Source: an uncultured Clostridia bacterium
GTDB lineage: Bacteria; Bacillota; Clostridia; Christensenellales; Aristaeellaceae
Reading direction: 5' to 3'
Assembly: GCA_947166705.1 (NCBI GenBank)
Contig: CAMVFE010000021.1
Span: 1-37,417, forward strand
DNA length: 37,417 nucleotides
Numbering within the stretch: the first letter of the stretch is position 1; each line of letters begins with the position of its first letter. The notes under the pieces were generated by a model. The model saw nothing but the letters and a program-made list of their open reading frames with translations. It made no database searches and had not been told where the DNA came from. The translations under genes and the position numbers were made by a program. Positions 6,804 to 14,888 of the stretch are shown piece by piece.

Positions 6804-7925
6804 ATGACAGCATCTGTCGCCAAGGCACATGATGAACGTAATGTTCAAAGAAACTCCAGCATCGAGTTGTGCAGAATACTGTCAATGATCATGATCGTAT
6901 CCTGCCATTTTGCGACTCACGGCGGTTTTACATTTGAAAGACCATCGCTAAGCGTTCCGAGGCTTTGGTGGCTGTTTATCGAAATGGGCGGAAATTTCGG
7001 CGTTGATGTTTTTGTCCTGATTTCCGGATATTTCCTGATTAACAACACAAAGCTGACGGTCAATCTGAGAAAATGCCTTAAGCTTTGGGGACAGATCTTT
7101 TTTTATTCGATTTGTATTTTTGTATTTGGGCTGGTGACCGGTATTATCAAGTTTTCCACTGCGCATCTTACCAAAGCTCTCTTTCCCATTATTACTGAGA
7201 ACTGGTGGTTTCCCACCACCTATTTTGTGCTGTTTCTGATTCATCCGTATCTGAACAGGCTGCTGACAGGTCTGGAAAAGCATCAATATCAGCGCTTATT
7301 GGTTTTATTGCTGACGATCTGGTGTATTGTCCCAACCGTCACATCTTTCCCTTTAGCTTCCAACCCCCTGCTGGAGTTTGTCCTTTTCTATGTGATTGCC
7401 GGATATATCAGGCTTTTCGGGTTCGGAGCAAAACTGAAGAGCAAGCATTTCTTATATCTTTGGCTGCTGGCTACCGCCTTCACGTATCTATCAAGTATCG
7501 TGCTTATAAAAGTGGGGAGAAGAATACCTTTTTTCTCGGAACACGTTCTCTTCTTTTACGGCCGGCGTAATTTGCCGACACTCTTAAGAGCAGTATTCTT
7601 CTTCATGATTTTTGAACGAATGATGATCCCGTACAGTAAACGCATTAACTTAATTTCTTCTGCGACATTCGGCGTTTATCTTATTCATGACAGCTATATC
7701 ATCCATTTCTGGCTTTGGAGGAAAGTATTCGTTAATAATCAATATCAGGACTCGCTGAAGATCATCCCTTATTCCCTGGCAGTGGTTATCATCGTATATG
7801 CAATCTGCACTGTCATTGATCTGATAAGGAGCCATACAATCGAACCTGTTTATATGAGAGTGGTAAACCGCCATGCGGATAAGCTTCTATATCCCATAAA
7901 AAAGATCATGCTGCGATTGAAATAA
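6804..7925 (+). CDS. Membrane acyltransferase family 3 (OafA-like)
   Basis: This 373-residue multi-spanning membrane protein transfers acyl groups such as acetyl onto surface sugars. The family motif R-x10-H is present (R25 and H35 in ELCRILSMIMIVSCHF). It is followed by the typical second helix NFGVDVFVLISGYFL and about nine further hydrophobic segments, with a late FGVYLIHDSYIIHFW helix. The start ATG 6804 follows GGAAGGG at nine bases; an earlier in-frame ATG at 6750 would translate the REP element and is rejected. Codon use is clearly more AT-rich than the flanking phage and glycan genes, suggesting transfer. It is followed by a hairpin and then YfhO on the same strand. The substrate is probably a residue of the cell-surface polysaccharide made by the next genes (inference). 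Confidence 0.9.
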   Translation: MTASVAKAHDERNVQRNSSIELCRILSMIMIVSCHFATHGGFTFERPSLSVPRLWWLFIEMGGNFGVDVFVLISGYFLINNTKLTVNLRKCLKLWGQIFFYSICIFVFGLVTGIIKFSTAHLTKALFPIITENWWFPTTYFVLFLIHPYLNRLLTGLEKHQYQRLLVLLLTIWCIVPTVTSFPLASNPLLEFVLFYVIAGYIRLFGFGAKLKSKHFLYLWLLATAFTYLSSIVLIKVGRRIPFFSEHVLFFYGRRNLPTLLRAVFFFMIFERMMIPYSKRINLISSATFGVYLIHDSYIIHFWLWRKVFVNNQYQDSLKIIPYSLAVVIIVYAICTVIDLIRSHTIEPVYMRVVNRHADKLLYPIKKIMLRLK

Positions 7926-7950
7926 TCCTTGGTATATTTGCATAATAAAA

Positions 7951-7980
7951 TACAGGAACGAGATCCCTATCGTTCCTGTA
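7951..7980 (+). repeat. Deletion variant of REP-like element forming a perfect hairpin
   Basis: An 11-bp perfect stem (TACAGGAACGA with TCGTTCCTGTA) has the 8-base loop GATCCCTA. It aligns with the REP family if the bases AAAGGACC are reduced to GA. It sits 26 bases after the acyltransferase stop and just before the YfhO frame. There is no T-run, so termination is doubtful. Confidence 0.65.
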
Positions 7981-7983
7981 TGG

Positions 7984-10656
7984 TTGCGCCGACAGTTTCG
8001 AAATGATAGAATCCGGATGGTTGCCGTCTGTTATTCAAAGAGGGCCGCTTTCAGAGCGAAAGCTAAGAAAGACAAGGATAGCTTCCAGGGAAGGGAAAAG
8101 GGGGCAGGGCAAAGATTGTTTCAGGGAAAAACGAGGACGAGGTCTTTATCTCTTCTTCTCGCTCCATGTCTTGTTGTATTTGTTCTGGCCATTGTTTTCC
8201 TTGTAAACGGAATCCTGCCCTTCGGCTCCGCGTCCCTGATGACGAAAGATGCCCGTTTCCAGTACCGGTATCTGTTTGGGTATTATCGCGATGTGCTTCT
8301 TGGAAAAAGCAGCTTGGACTATTCCCTGACCCTTGGCCTCGGCCAGACCGGGATCGGCGTTTTTGCCTATTATCTGATGTCCCCCCTGAACCTGCTTGTC
8401 CTGTTGTTCCCGAAATCAAACATTAATATCGCTTTCAGCATCCTGGTGGTAATCAAATTAGCCCTGGCCGCTTTTTCTATGGCCTTCTATCTGGAAAATA
8501 GATTCCGGAAAAAGATTCCCGAATCCATTACAACACTCCTGGCTTTCTCCTGGGGTTTGATGCAGTACAGCCTGGAGCAATGCGATAATATCATGTGGCT
8601 GGACGGCGTGATCCTTCTGCCGCTGATGCTCTGGGGCGTTTATCGGGTCGTCAGCTCTCGTAAAATCGCCTTCCTCAGCCTCATTACAGGCTTCAGCATT
8701 GCTGTTCAATGGTATACAGCCGGCATCAACTGCGTGTTTTCCTGCTTCTGGATTGTCGCGGAAATCCTGCTCGGAAGCAGCGGGAAAAAATGGACGGATG
8801 TAATGAAGGGTATCGGCTGTTTTGTGACAGCCATGGCCCTGGGGGTCATGATCAGCGGTGCGGTGTTTTTTCCCGCGGTCCGGGCGCTGCAGACCGGCAA
8901 GGGTGGCCGTCTGGACTGGGGCCTGCTGGTGAGCCGGATGAGGGGGAATCCTCTGAGCGCCATTGCAGGTTATGCAATCGGGGCAAACAGCAGTGAACAG
9001 AGCGTATCGTTGTTCGCCGGCAGCGTTTGCCTGTGCGGGCTCCTTTCCGCTGTTTTTCATGCCGGGAAAGAAAAGGCGAAATGGATCTATGGCGGGATTC
9101 TCATTTTCTCAGTAGCTCTGTTTTACTGGCAGCCTTTCTTTGGGCTTTTCAGTCTGATGAAAAACGCGACAAGCTATTGGTACCGCTATGCTTATGTGGG
9201 TATTTTTGCCCTGGTTTTTATCGCCGCGTCAGGCTTCGCGGAAAAGCGCTCCGCTGGATTCCCTCTGATCCTTAAAACGCTTGTCTTCGTTACGATTGCT
9301 TATGTGGTCCGGGTCGTGTTCATTTTCAAAGATGACGGGAATCCCGCGTATACGGCGCTTGCCGCCCTGTTGATGTCCTCCTGCCTTGTCTGGTGCTTCC
9401 GGAGCGCCGGGCGGAGCCGTCGCCTGGCTCTGTGCCTGCTGGCCTGTCTGGCTACCGCAGAGGGATACATGAATGCGGACATCATTCTGAAAAGAAACCT
9501 CTCTTCAGACGCGGATCAGTATCAGAATTACACGGAGCAGCTTGAAGACCGGCTTGAGCAGCTCCATGCGTGGGATCCTGACGAATTCAGGATCAGCTCA
9601 ACCATGCCTTTTACAGAAGAGCGGGGAGTGATAACTCCCTATTATCTGGAGCTCACAGGCTTTGGAGAAAAGGGTGTATCGACATACTCTTCCTGCCCGG
9701 ATTATACCTACATGAACTTCCTGCATTTATTGGGATATCGCCTCGAAGGTTACTGCGCCCAGATCGTCAACACCTCCATCGTGCCGACAGACTCCCTGCT
9801 TGGCGTAAAGTATATCCTCAGCAAATATGAAATCCCGGGATATATTCCGGTGGAGAATATTCAGGAGTTTTATGGGAAGAGGGTTTATTACAATCCATAT
9901 CACCTTCCGCTTGCGGTCAAATTCCGCGAGCTGGATTCTCCGAAGTATACCAATACCTTTGATTACGTGAATCAGCTTTACAGGCAGCTCTCCGGCAAAT
10001 CTCAGCCCGTGTTCGTGCCGATGATTGTCAGCACGGAAGAAACCCCGGAGGGCATCCGGTGGAACCTGACAAGAACGAAAACCAGTGGTGCTGTCTACGG
10101 CGACCTTCGCTGGCAAAAGCAGGACCAGGTCTCGCTGAATGTCAACGATCAGGTAAAGCAGGCCTACTGCCGCTGGCTTTCCCCATCCGTTTTTGATATT
10201 CCCATGGACGGCGGGACCGGGTTCGTTGAACTGAAAACGGAAGCGCCTGAAAGATATCAAAGCCCTCAGTTTTATGAGTGCGACCCGGAAGCGCTGGAAC
10301 AGGCTGTGCAGGCTGTCCGGAGAAATTCCGAAGCCGTGTCAACAGAGCTCTTTTCGTCCGGGCACATGGAATTCAGCGTCACGGCGGAAGCCGGTGAGCA
10401 GCTGCTCGTCTCCGTTCCCGCAAATGAAGGCTGGCGCGCATTCCTCAACGACGAGGAAGTCGGCGTTGATAAGTTTGAAAAAGCGCTGATTCAGATCCGG
10501 CTGAAGGAAGGGGAAAACCGCGTTGTCCTGAAATACAGCATGCCTGGAAAGAAAAAGGGACTTGCTTTATCATTCCTCGGGCTGTCGGGCCTGCTGATGT
10601 TCTGCTTCCTGCAGCGCTTTTTCAGGCGTTCCGGCCGGAAATCGTTTCCGAGTTAA
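7984..10656 (+). CDS. YfhO family membrane glycosylation protein
   Basis: This large polytopic protein has up to 890 residues. A basic N-terminus is followed by a first helix (LLLAPCLVVFVLAIVFLVNG), then the family motif ILPFGSASLMTKDARFQYRY. About a dozen membrane segments reach to residue 500. An extracellular region follows, with a C-terminal beta domain (LLVSVPANEGWRAFLNDEEV) and a last helix near 870. YfhO proteins of Bacillus and Listeria act in sugar decoration of teichoic acids, probably as GT-C-type transferases. The start is uncertain: TTG 7984 has no ribosome binding site, ATG 8017 is weak, and TTG 8116 follows a purine run (AAAAGGGGGCAGG). Its stop overlaps the stop of the convergent sugar transferase in the four bases TTAA. 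Confidence 0.85.
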   Translation: MRRQFRNDRIRMVAVCYSKRAAFRAKAKKDKDSFQGREKGAGQRLFQGKTRTRSLSLLLAPCLVVFVLAIVFLVNGILPFGSASLMTKDARFQYRYLFGYYRDVLLGKSSLDYSLTLGLGQTGIGVFAYYLMSPLNLLVLLFPKSNINIAFSILVVIKLALAAFSMAFYLENRFRKKIPESITTLLAFSWGLMQYSLEQCDNIMWLDGVILLPLMLWGVYRVVSSRKIAFLSLITGFSIAVQWYTAGINCVFSCFWIVAEILLGSSGKKWTDVMKGIGCFVTAMALGVMISGAVFFPAVRALQTGKGGRLDWGLLVSRMRGNPLSAIAGYAIGANSSEQSVSLFAGSVCLCGLLSAVFHAGKEKAKWIYGGILIFSVALFYWQPFFGLFSLMKNATSYWYRYAYVGIFALVFIAASGFAEKRSAGFPLILKTLVFVTIAYVVRVVFIFKDDGNPAYTALAALLMSSCLVWCFRSAGRSRRLALCLLACLATAEGYMNADIILKRNLSSDADQYQNYTEQLEDRLEQLHAWDPDEFRISSTMPFTEERGVITPYYLELTGFGEKGVSTYSSCPDYTYMNFLHLLGYRLEGYCAQIVNTSIVPTDSLLGVKYILSKYEIPGYIPVENIQEFYGKRVYYNPYHLPLAVKFRELDSPKYTNTFDYVNQLYRQLSGKSQPVFVPMIVSTEETPEGIRWNLTRTKTSGAVYGDLRWQKQDQVSLNVNDQVKQAYCRWLSPSVFDIPMDGGTGFVELKTEAPERYQSPQFYECDPEALEQAVQAVRRNSEAVSTELFSSGHMEFSVTAEAGEQLLVSVPANEGWRAFLNDEEVGVDKFEKALIQIRLKEGENRVVLKYSMPGKKKGLALSFLGLSGLLMFCFLQRFFRRSGRKSFPS

Positions 10657-12128
10657 TTCATGCTTTCTTCCCCGGCTTCGCCCGGTCCGGGCTTCCTCCG
10701 GTTTACCTTTTCCTCATTCACCATCCCGCCGAAAACCGTGCGCCAGAGGATGCGGAGATCGAAGCCGATGGTCCAGTTCTCGATATAATCGATATCATAC
10801 CTTACGCGCTCGGTGATGCTGGTGTCTCCCCGGAAGCCGTTCACCTGCGCCCAGCCGGTGATGCCGGGGCGGACCTGCTGGCGGACGAGGTAGCGGGGGA
10901 TTTCTTCCTTGAAATGGCTCACATGGAAGGGAATCTCCGGACGGGGGCCGATAACGCTCATGTCCCCCTTCAGGACGTTGAAGAACTGGGGCAGCTCGTC
11001 CAGGCTGAATTTCCGGATGAAGCTGCCGAAGCGCGTTTTTCGGGGATCCCGGTCCCGGCTCCAGCCGGTCTCCTCCGTGCCGGTGACCCGCATGCTGCGG
11101 AACTTGTACATCGTGAAGGGCTTCCGGTTCCGGCCGACGCGCTCCTGCCGGAAGATCACGGGGCCGGGGCTAGAAAGCCGAACGCCCACAGCGATGGCCG
11201 CCAGCAGCGGGCTGAGCAGGATCAGCACCAGGAGCGAAAAGAGAATATCAAAGGTCCGTTTTATTCCTGCGTTCCAGGGCTGGTTCAGGGGCGTCGCCCG
11301 CAGGTCGATCAGCTTCGAGGAACCCACGCTGTCAAAGGTCGGGAAGGACGGGTAATAATCGTTGAAGAAGGGGATCAGCTCCGTCTGGATGCCCTCCCGG
11401 TCCGCGGCCTGGAGAATATCCGGCATATGGGAGATCTCCCCCGGCTCAATGGCGATGACCATGCCGTCGTACGGCTTTGCCTCCAGCGCGGCGGACAGGT
11501 CCGCATAGGAGCCCAGATATTTCCCGAGTTCCTTCGGGGAATCCTCCGGGCTGCTGTTTTCATCGGTTTTTGTGCTTTCCGCGGCTTCCTCGCCGAAATA
11601 TCCGTCAATCTGGATCCCGGTGAAGGTGTTTTCCCGGACGTTCCGGGCATACTGGCGGGCCAGGTGCCCGCTGCCGATGACCACATAGTGGCGCAGGTTG
11701 TAGCCCTTCATCCGCAGGCGGTGGAGGAAAGCATGAAGGACGATATGCTTCGCGCTGATCAGCAGGCTGGAGGCCAGCCAGCTCAGGCCGATGGCCAGAC
11801 GGGGCACGTCGATGACCTTCGCCACAAAGAGGACGGTCATCAGCGCCGCGGAGCAGATGCCGTTGGCGGCGAAGATCCGCACCGTGTTGCTGCCGGCCTT
11901 GCGAAGGCGCTGGGGGGAATAGATGTTGAAGAGGTGCAGGACGACGATATTCACCAGGCTGAAGAGGATCGTCAGCAGGACGAGGGTGCTGCCCGAGGCG
12001 TCCAGCCGGTTGACGCCGTTCATCACGTCAAACCGGAAGCGCCACGCGAAAAAGCAGGACAGCAGCACGATCAGCATATCGCTGAGCATGTTCGCCAGCT
12101 TCAGCCCCGCCTGGTTTCTCCGCAGCAT
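10653..12128 (-). CDS. Polyprenyl-phosphate sugar phosphotransferase (WbaP/CpsE type)
   Basis: This 491-residue enzyme starts lipid-linked glycan synthesis by moving a sugar-1-phosphate from a nucleotide sugar to undecaprenyl phosphate. Four N-terminal helices (to about residue 135) and a Rossmann-like CoA_binding_3 region (HYVVIGSGHLARQYARNV) come first. The catalytic bacterial sugar transferase domain begins at KRTFDILFSLL (about 290). It has SPGPVIFRQERVGRN, YKFRSM, the D-E pair in KFSLDELPQFFN (about residues 377-378) and GPRPEIP. The start ATG 12128 follows AGGGAGGAG. It is the third gene of a minus-strand operon after the dehydratase and the DUF4422 transferase. Which sugar is used cannot be told from sequence; the upstream dehydratase suggests a dideoxy or diacetamido sugar. 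Confidence 0.92.
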   Translation of the reverse strand: MLRRNQAGLKLANMLSDMLIVLLSCFFAWRFRFDVMNGVNRLDASGSTLVLLTILFSLVNIVVLHLFNIYSPQRLRKAGSNTVRIFAANGICSAALMTVLFVAKVIDVPRLAIGLSWLASSLLISAKHIVLHAFLHRLRMKGYNLRHYVVIGSGHLARQYARNVRENTFTGIQIDGYFGEEAAESTKTDENSSPEDSPKELGKYLGSYADLSAALEAKPYDGMVIAIEPGEISHMPDILQAADREGIQTELIPFFNDYYPSFPTFDSVGSSKLIDLRATPLNQPWNAGIKRTFDILFSLLVLILLSPLLAAIAVGVRLSSPGPVIFRQERVGRNRKPFTMYKFRSMRVTGTEETGWSRDRDPRKTRFGSFIRKFSLDELPQFFNVLKGDMSVIGPRPEIPFHVSHFKEEIPRYLVRQQVRPGITGWAQVNGFRGDTSITERVRYDIDYIENWTIGFDLRILWRTVFGGMVNEEKVNRRKPGPGEAGEESMN

Positions 12129-12160
12129 CCGCGTCTCCTCCCTTCAGATGATTTCATGGG

Positions 12161-12949
12161 TTACAGTGCCTGCTCCCGCGCCTTTCCCCGCAGCTTGCGC
12201 CGCAGGAACGCCGCGCCCTTATGCAGCCAGCGCTGCTTTTCCAGGTTCACGACCGGCGTCTCCGCGAAGGTGAGGCCGTTCTTCTCCACCCACACATCCA
12301 GCAGCCGCTCGCCCAGGAAACCGAAGACCCGCCGGTCCTGGGCGGAATAGCCCGAGATGTCCAGCCGGCGCTCCGCCTCGAAGAGGATCTCGAAGAGCCA
12401 GGCGCAGTAGGGGTCGAAGAGCCGGCGCGGCATGACGAACATATTGCAGATATGCCCGCTTCGGGTGGAAAGCATATGCTTCCACGCGGGCAGGTATTCC
12501 GGATACCGCTCCGCCAGGATGCCCTCCACGCACCGCAGGTCCTCCGCGTGGTGGGCGTGAGCGTACTGGCTTTCCCGGGTCTCGATCCAGTAATGCCGCT
12601 TCTTCGGCAGGATCAGGTCATATTTCGAAAGGAGGCGCTCCGCGTCCTCCCGCGTGAGGAAGCGCTTCTCCTCCCCGCGGGCGGGCAGCCGGAGCCCCGG
12701 CCGGCCCGGATACCGGCGGTAATGGCACAGGCCTGCCGCCTCCGCATCCAGGTTTTTCCACGCCCAGTACAGCCCCGTCAGCTCGCAGAAGCTGACATTT
12801 TTTTCGCTGATATTCTCCCCCGCGTCGTCCCGCGCCCAGGCGGGATCGATCGGGGGCTTACCCGCCGCGCCCACCTGCACCGGCAGGTAGAGCGGGTCCT
12901 CCGGCATCGGGTACGGCTTATGCGCCGCGACCAGGATTCTGATGTCCAT
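12161..12949 (-). CDS. DUF4422 glycosyltransferase
   Basis: The protein has 262 residues from ATG 12949 (GGAGA upstream), 15 bases after the dehydratase stop. It shows the DUF4422 pattern: IRILVAAHKPYPMP at the N-terminus, then YLPVQVGAAG, ELTGLYWAWKN with GLCHYRRY (about residues 90-100), and the later HICNMFVMPRRLFD and YSAQDRRVFGFLGERLLDVW. Proteins of this group occur in capsule and O-antigen loci and are thought to be glycosyltransferases of GT-A-like fold with no membrane segment, acting in the cytosol on a lipid-linked acceptor. No experimental substrate can be deduced. Its position between dehydratase and initiating transferase fits repeat-unit assembly. Confidence 0.85.
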   Translation of the reverse strand: MDIRILVAAHKPYPMPEDPLYLPVQVGAAGKPPIDPAWARDDAGENISEKNVSFCELTGLYWAWKNLDAEAAGLCHYRRYPGRPGLRLPARGEEKRFLTREDAERLLSKYDLILPKKRHYWIETRESQYAHAHHAEDLRCVEGILAERYPEYLPAWKHMLSTRSGHICNMFVMPRRLFDPYCAWLFEILFEAERRLDISGYSAQDRRVFGFLGERLLDVWVEKNGLTFAETPVVNLEKQRWLHKGAAFLRRKLRGKAREQAL

Positions 12950-12964
12950 GCTTCTCTCCAGCGC

Positions 12965-14704
12965 TCAGCTGATATGATAGGTCGGCACGACCTCGGCCAG
13001 GCTCTTCCGGATATCCCCGTGCCGGTCCAGGTCGGCCTCCAGCCGCGCCAGGATCTTCGCGATCTCCTCACGGCCGGTCTTCTCCTGCCGGGTGATGTAG
13101 ATCCGGTCCTTCTCCGTCGCCACGTCGTTTTCCTCGTCCCGCAGCAGCTCCTCGTACAGCTTTTCGCCGGGGCGCAGGCCTGTGTAGACGATCTGCTCCT
13201 CCCCGGTGCCGTAGAGCCGGATCATGCGCTCCGCCAGGTCCCGGATGCGGACGGGCTCGCCCATATCCAGCACGTAGAGCTCGCCGCCGTGGGCCATGCT
13301 GGCCGCCTGGAGCACGAGGCTCGCGGCCTCCGGGATGGTCATGAAGTAGCGGATGATATCCGGGTGCGTCAGGGTCACCGGGCCGCCGGCGCGGATCTGG
13401 CGCTCGAAGATCGGGACGACGGAGCCGTGGCTGCCCAGCACGTTGCCGAAGCGGACCGCCATGAACTGGGTCTTTCCGCCGTTCATCGAGTTGATGATCA
13501 TCTCCGCCAGGCGCTTGGAAGCGCCCATGACGTTGGTGGGATTGACAGCCTTGTCCGTGCTGATGAGCACGAAGCGCTCCACGCCGCACGCCTCGGCGAC
13601 CCGGGCGGTCTTCTCCGTGCCGAAGACGTTGTTCAGCACCGCCTGCTCCGGGCTGTCCTCCATAAGGGGCACGTGCTTGTGGGCTGCGGCATGGAGGACG
13701 ATGTCCGGCTTGTAACGGCCCATCACGCGCCAGAGGCTGTCCTCATCCCGGACGCTGCCGACCTCCAGCCGCACGGTGTTGTTCACCAGCTCCCCGTAGC
13801 GCTCGCGCAGCTCGAAAAGGAGGTCGTACATATAGTTTTCGGAAATATCGTAAATAACCAGCTTGCGCGGGGTGAAGGCGAGGATCTGCCGGCACAGCTC
13901 CGACCCGATGCTGCCGCCGCCCCCCGTGACCAGCACAGTTTTCCCCTGGAAGTACTCCCGGGCCTCCGCCATGTCCAGGTGGGTTTCCGGCCGGCCCAGC
14001 AGGTCCGCGACGTTCAGCTCGCGGACGATGCCGCGGGCGCCGGAGAAGACGCGCACCTTCGCGCCGCTCTCCAGGCAGGCGGCGATCAGCTCCTGGGAGG
14101 GCTTGCCGACGGTGACGATGATCTCGTCCGCCCGGTAACGCTCCACGGCGGGCCCGACCTCCTCGTCCACCACCGGGACGCGGCTGATGGAGCTGCCGGT
14201 CTTCGCCGGATCCGTGTCCAGCGCGGCCACGGCCACGGCGTCCCCGTAGCGGCCGGACTGGATATCCCGGATCACCGTCGCGCCCGCGTATCCGGCGCCG
14301 ACGATCAGGATGCGCCGGCCCCCGGCCCGGCGCCGCGGGCGGAAGCGCACCTTGCCCGCGAAGCGGCTCCAGGAGATGAGGAAGATGGCCATCAGCCACT
14401 GGATCAGGTAGACCGGGCGGGGCATGAGGAAGATGTTCGGGCCCTCGCCCCGGGTCAGGTAAAAGACCAGGCTGACCAGGTAGGCCGCGCCGGTTCCGGC
14501 CAGCGTCCCGAAGATAATCTGCAGCAGGGTATCCATGGAGGCAAAGCGGACGATGCCCCGGTACAGGCCGGAGAACCGCAGCGCCAGCACGGAAAAGAGG
14601 CACAGCAGGGGCAGGCTCCGGAGCGCGTGGATCACGTGGGCCTCCGGGGGCCGCATATCAAAATAGAACACCAGGGCCAGCAGCAGGCTGGCCGCCAGCA
14701 GCAC
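12965..14704 (-). CDS. Membrane nucleotide-sugar 4,6-dehydratase (PglF/WbpM/CapD family)
   Basis: An N-terminal part with four helices is followed by a first Rossmann segment (RILIVGAGYAGATVIRDIQ, about residue 131) and the catalytic SDR domain with TGGGGSIGSEL (about 260). The active-site stretch STDKAVNPTNVMGASK (about 383-397) has Met in place of the usual Tyr of YxxxK, as normal for this large-SDR group. The enzyme converts UDP-GlcNAc-like sugars to 4-keto-6-deoxy forms, a first step to bacillosamine or amino-dideoxy sugars. The start is unclear. GTG 14704 lacks a ribosome binding site, while the frame continues upstream as IKRFLWILLDI, completing the first helix and beginning at an ATC (14737) seven bases after AGAAGG. 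First gene of a three-gene operon with its own promoter. Confidence 0.92.
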   Translation of the reverse strand: MLLAASLLLALVFYFDMRPPEAHVIHALRSLPLLCLFSVLALRFSGLYRGIVRFASMDTLLQIIFGTLAGTGAAYLVSLVFYLTRGEGPNIFLMPRPVYLIQWLMAIFLISWSRFAGKVRFRPRRRAGGRRILIVGAGYAGATVIRDIQSGRYGDAVAVAALDTDPAKTGSSISRVPVVDEEVGPAVERYRADEIIVTVGKPSQELIAACLESGAKVRVFSGARGIVRELNVADLLGRPETHLDMAEAREYFQGKTVLVTGGGGSIGSELCRQILAFTPRKLVIYDISENYMYDLLFELRERYGELVNNTVRLEVGSVRDEDSLWRVMGRYKPDIVLHAAAHKHVPLMEDSPEQAVLNNVFGTEKTARVAEACGVERFVLISTDKAVNPTNVMGASKRLAEMIINSMNGGKTQFMAVRFGNVLGSHGSVVPIFERQIRAGGPVTLTHPDIIRYFMTIPEAASLVLQAASMAHGGELYVLDMGEPVRIRDLAERMIRLYGTGEEQIVYTGLRPGEKLYEELLRDEENDVATEKDRIYITRQEKTGREEIAKILARLEADLDRHGDIRKSLAEVVPTYHIS

Positions 14705-14758
14705 GATGTCCAGAAGGATCCAGAGGAAGCGTTTGATGGGCGCACCTTCTTCCGCTCC

Positions 14759-14774
14759 GCGCTCCGCGGAGCGC
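14759..14774. other. Perfect 16-bp palindrome in dehydratase leader
   Basis: The sequence GCGCTCCGCGGAGCGC lies between the minus-strand promoter (14791-14819) and the gene. A T-run follows on the plus strand, but no plus-strand gene needs terminating here. On the minus strand it would form a hairpin near the 5' end of the transcript. Confidence 0.5.
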
Positions 14775-14790
14775 CTTTTTTATCCTTCGG

Positions 14791-14819
14791 ATCATAGCAT
14801 ATCCGCATGAAAAAGTCCA
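14791..14819 (-). promoter_or_regulatory. Promoter of the dehydratase-DUF4422-sugar transferase operon
   Basis: On the minus strand, -35 TGGACT (14814-14819), a 17-base spacer and -10 TATGAT (14791-14796) with the extended TGC motif are seen. It lies immediately downstream of the hairpin that closes the DUF2142 gene. Confidence 0.65.
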
Positions 14820-14825
14820 GATGAA

Positions 14826-14853
14826 AACGCCCGAAAGAAGGCTTTCGGGCGTT
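14826..14853 (-). terminator. Hairpin terminator after DUF2142 gene
   Basis: A 12-bp stem (AACGCCCGAAAG paired with CTTTCGGGCGTT, four-base loop) is followed on the minus strand by a short T-rich tail (TTTTC overlapping the stem end). It lies 36 bases after the DUF2142 stop. Confidence 0.65.
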
Positions 14854-14888
14854 GATTTTCCTGCTTTTCCGCGGTTCGTCCGCGGGGG

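Noticed and set aside
14759-14780. Plus-strand intrinsic terminator formed by GCGCTCCGCGGAGCGC and its T-run
   Set aside because: No plus-strand gene ends here, and the hairpin lies inside the leader of a minus-strand operon. Reported as a palindrome only.
12221-14797. Long plus-strand open frame opposite the dehydratase and DUF4422 genes
   Set aside because: Composition is that of an antisense shadow. Both minus-strand genes have clear domains, ribosome binding sites and operon spacing.
6536-14868. Shared 16-base string GCAGGAAAATCAACGC at 6536 (plus) and about 14868 (minus)
   Set aside because: Only two copies, in unrelated contexts and not part of a longer repeat. Probably chance or a common terminator-like remnant.
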